Positions 6,375-6,844 of a stretch of 6,844 nt of DNA are shown one piece after another (positions within the stretch are counted from its first letter, which is position 1; every line of letters starts with the position of its first letter). Source of the stretch: JBBABP01 sp041657585. Its GTDB lineage: Bacteria > Patescibacteriota > Gracilibacteria > Absconditabacterales > Absconditicoccaceae. The stretch covers positions 1 through 6,844 of the forward strand of contig JBBABP010000056.1 in NCBI GenBank assembly GCA_041657585.1, written 5' to 3'. The notes beneath the pieces are model-generated. The model did not search any database. It was given only the letters and a program-made list of their open reading frames with translations, and was not told where the DNA came from. The translations under genes and the position numbers were made by a program.

Positions 6375-6432
6375 AAAAAACTACCAGCATTTTTATTTGG
6401 TATGTTTTAATTTTTTAATCTTTTAATTCTTG

Positions 6433-6453
6433 CCCGCCTCTTTCTTTGGCGGG
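6433..6453. terminator. GC-rich hairpin between rpmF and nusB (outer)
   Basis: CCCGCC at 6433-6438 pairs with GGCGGG at 6448-6453 across a 9-nt loop. On the plus strand it is followed by TTTTAATT, the look of an intrinsic terminator, but no plus-strand gene lies upstream. On the minus strand, where rpmF is transcribed, no T-run follows. Function as a terminator or processing site is uncertain. Confidence 0.4.
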
Positions 6454-6460
6454 TTTTAAT

Positions 6461-6479
6461 TACTCGCCCTTGGCGAGTA
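6461..6479. terminator. Perfect hairpin directly after the rpmF stop
   Basis: TACTCGCC at 6461-6468 and GGCGAGTA at 6472-6479 form an 8-bp perfect stem with a 3-nt loop. It begins immediately after the rpmF TAA on the minus strand and is followed there by ATTAAAA, not a T-tract. It may protect the 3' end of the rpmF transcript or attenuate read-through into nusB. Confidence 0.5.
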
Positions 6480-6710
6480 TTACGCATCGACGATTTTTTC
6501 TTTGCTTTTTGATTTGATAGTCAAAATTTGTTTTCATCAATAATATCAGCACACAGGACAAACCTTGAATGCTAATTTATTAGCTCAACAATTTTTACAT
6601 TTAACTATTTTGTAAGTAGAAGATAATCTTTTTAGATTTATTGTTTCTCGCGTGGAATGTCTCTTGCGTCATTTTGATTGAGAGATTTTTTTCTTTGGAC
6701 CTATAGTCAT
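6480..6710 (-). CDS. rpmF: 50S ribosomal protein L32 (bL32)
   Basis: This 76-aa protein is bL32, a small zinc-ribbon component of the large ribosomal subunit. The N-terminus MTIGPKKKISQSKGRKRHST matches the family's PKKK.S..R...R pattern. The zinc ribbon has four cysteines, C38 and C41 (CKNC) and C51 and C54 (CPVC), each pair followed by a Gly encoded by TGA, then YYGGK. Five of its six glycines are TGA. The length is slightly above typical because of a Lys-rich tail after residue 60. The start is the ATG at 6710; an ATG five bases upstream is out of frame and meets a TAG. The stop abuts a perfect hairpin, and nusB lies 180 bp downstream on the same strand. Confidence 0.95.
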
Positions 6711-6738
6711 GTCATAATAATAAATAATAAATAGATTA

Positions 6739-6764
6739 GTAATTTGAATATTTGTAATTTGAAT
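6739..6764. repeat. 11-bp direct repeat in the rpmF upstream region
   Basis: GTAATTTGAAT occurs at 6739-6749 and again at 6754-6764, a 15-bp period. It lies about 30-55 nt upstream of the rpmF ATG, where a promoter would be expected, but no convincing -35/-10 pair is visible there. Confidence 0.6.
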
Positions 6765-6803
6765 GAATATTGGAAAACAAAAGTTTTTAACCTACACGTT
6801 AAA

Positions 6804-6844
6804 CCTTTGTAGCCTTTGAGGCCTCTGAAACCTTTGAAGCTTTT
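6804..6844. repeat. 9-bp tandem repeat CCTTTGnnG, 4 copies, at the window edge
   Basis: CCTTTGTAG, CCTTTGAGG, CCTCTGAAA and CCTTTGAAG follow one another at exact 9-bp steps and continue into CTTTT at the window end. The theme is shared with 21-50 (minus strand) and 6331-6360. It may continue beyond the window; no coding role is evident. Confidence 0.75.

Overview
The window is AT-rich bacterial DNA that only makes sense if UGA is read as glycine. Invariant glycines fall on TGA codons throughout: both glycines of the Mur ligase P-loop (GTNGKT), all three in the RsmE motif GPEGG, the glycine of CGD in the Fe-S scaffold protein and the glycines beside the L32 zinc cysteines. TGG is still used for Trp. 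This is genetic code 25, known from Absconditabacteria (SR1) and Gracilibacteria (BD1-5/GN02) of the candidate phyla radiation. The window does not show which of the two. Under this code there are ten intact genes, all ending in TAA. None has a clear Shine-Dalgarno sequence.

Layout. (1) Positions 1-138: non-coding, filled with short tandem repeats and a GC-rich hairpin. (2) Positions 139-1426, minus strand: three genes that look like one operon, read right to left. They are a YvlD/DUF360-like membrane protein (127 aa), an unrecognised 84-aa membrane protein starting 2 nt after it, and a protein with an N-terminal MerR/excisionase-type helix-turn-helix, a long coiled coil and a C-terminal transmembrane segment. 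A perfect inverted repeat lies just upstream of the last gene. (3) Positions 1427-1682: divergent intergenic region with candidate promoters and a 12-bp palindrome. (4) Positions 1683-4239, plus strand: an IscU/SufU-like protein lacking the third ligand cysteine, a 16-bp tandem repeat array, rsmE, and a MurE-like ligase lacking most of the usual N-terminal domain. (5) Positions 4225-6299, minus strand: nusB, xth (exonuclease III) and a short DUF58 gene, closely spaced, converging on and overlapping the murE end by 15 bp. (6) Positions 6300-6479: a 180-bp gap with two GC-rich hairpins. (7) Positions 6480-6710, minus strand: rpmF (L32). Its upstream region holds direct repeats and a 9-bp periodic repeat.

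The plus-strand cluster and the nusB/xth/rpmF side are housekeeping: Fe-S metabolism, rRNA modification, peptidoglycan precursor synthesis, transcription, DNA repair and translation. The least conventional part is the minus-strand membrane operon. It ends in a protein built to hold DNA at the membrane and may be autoregulated.
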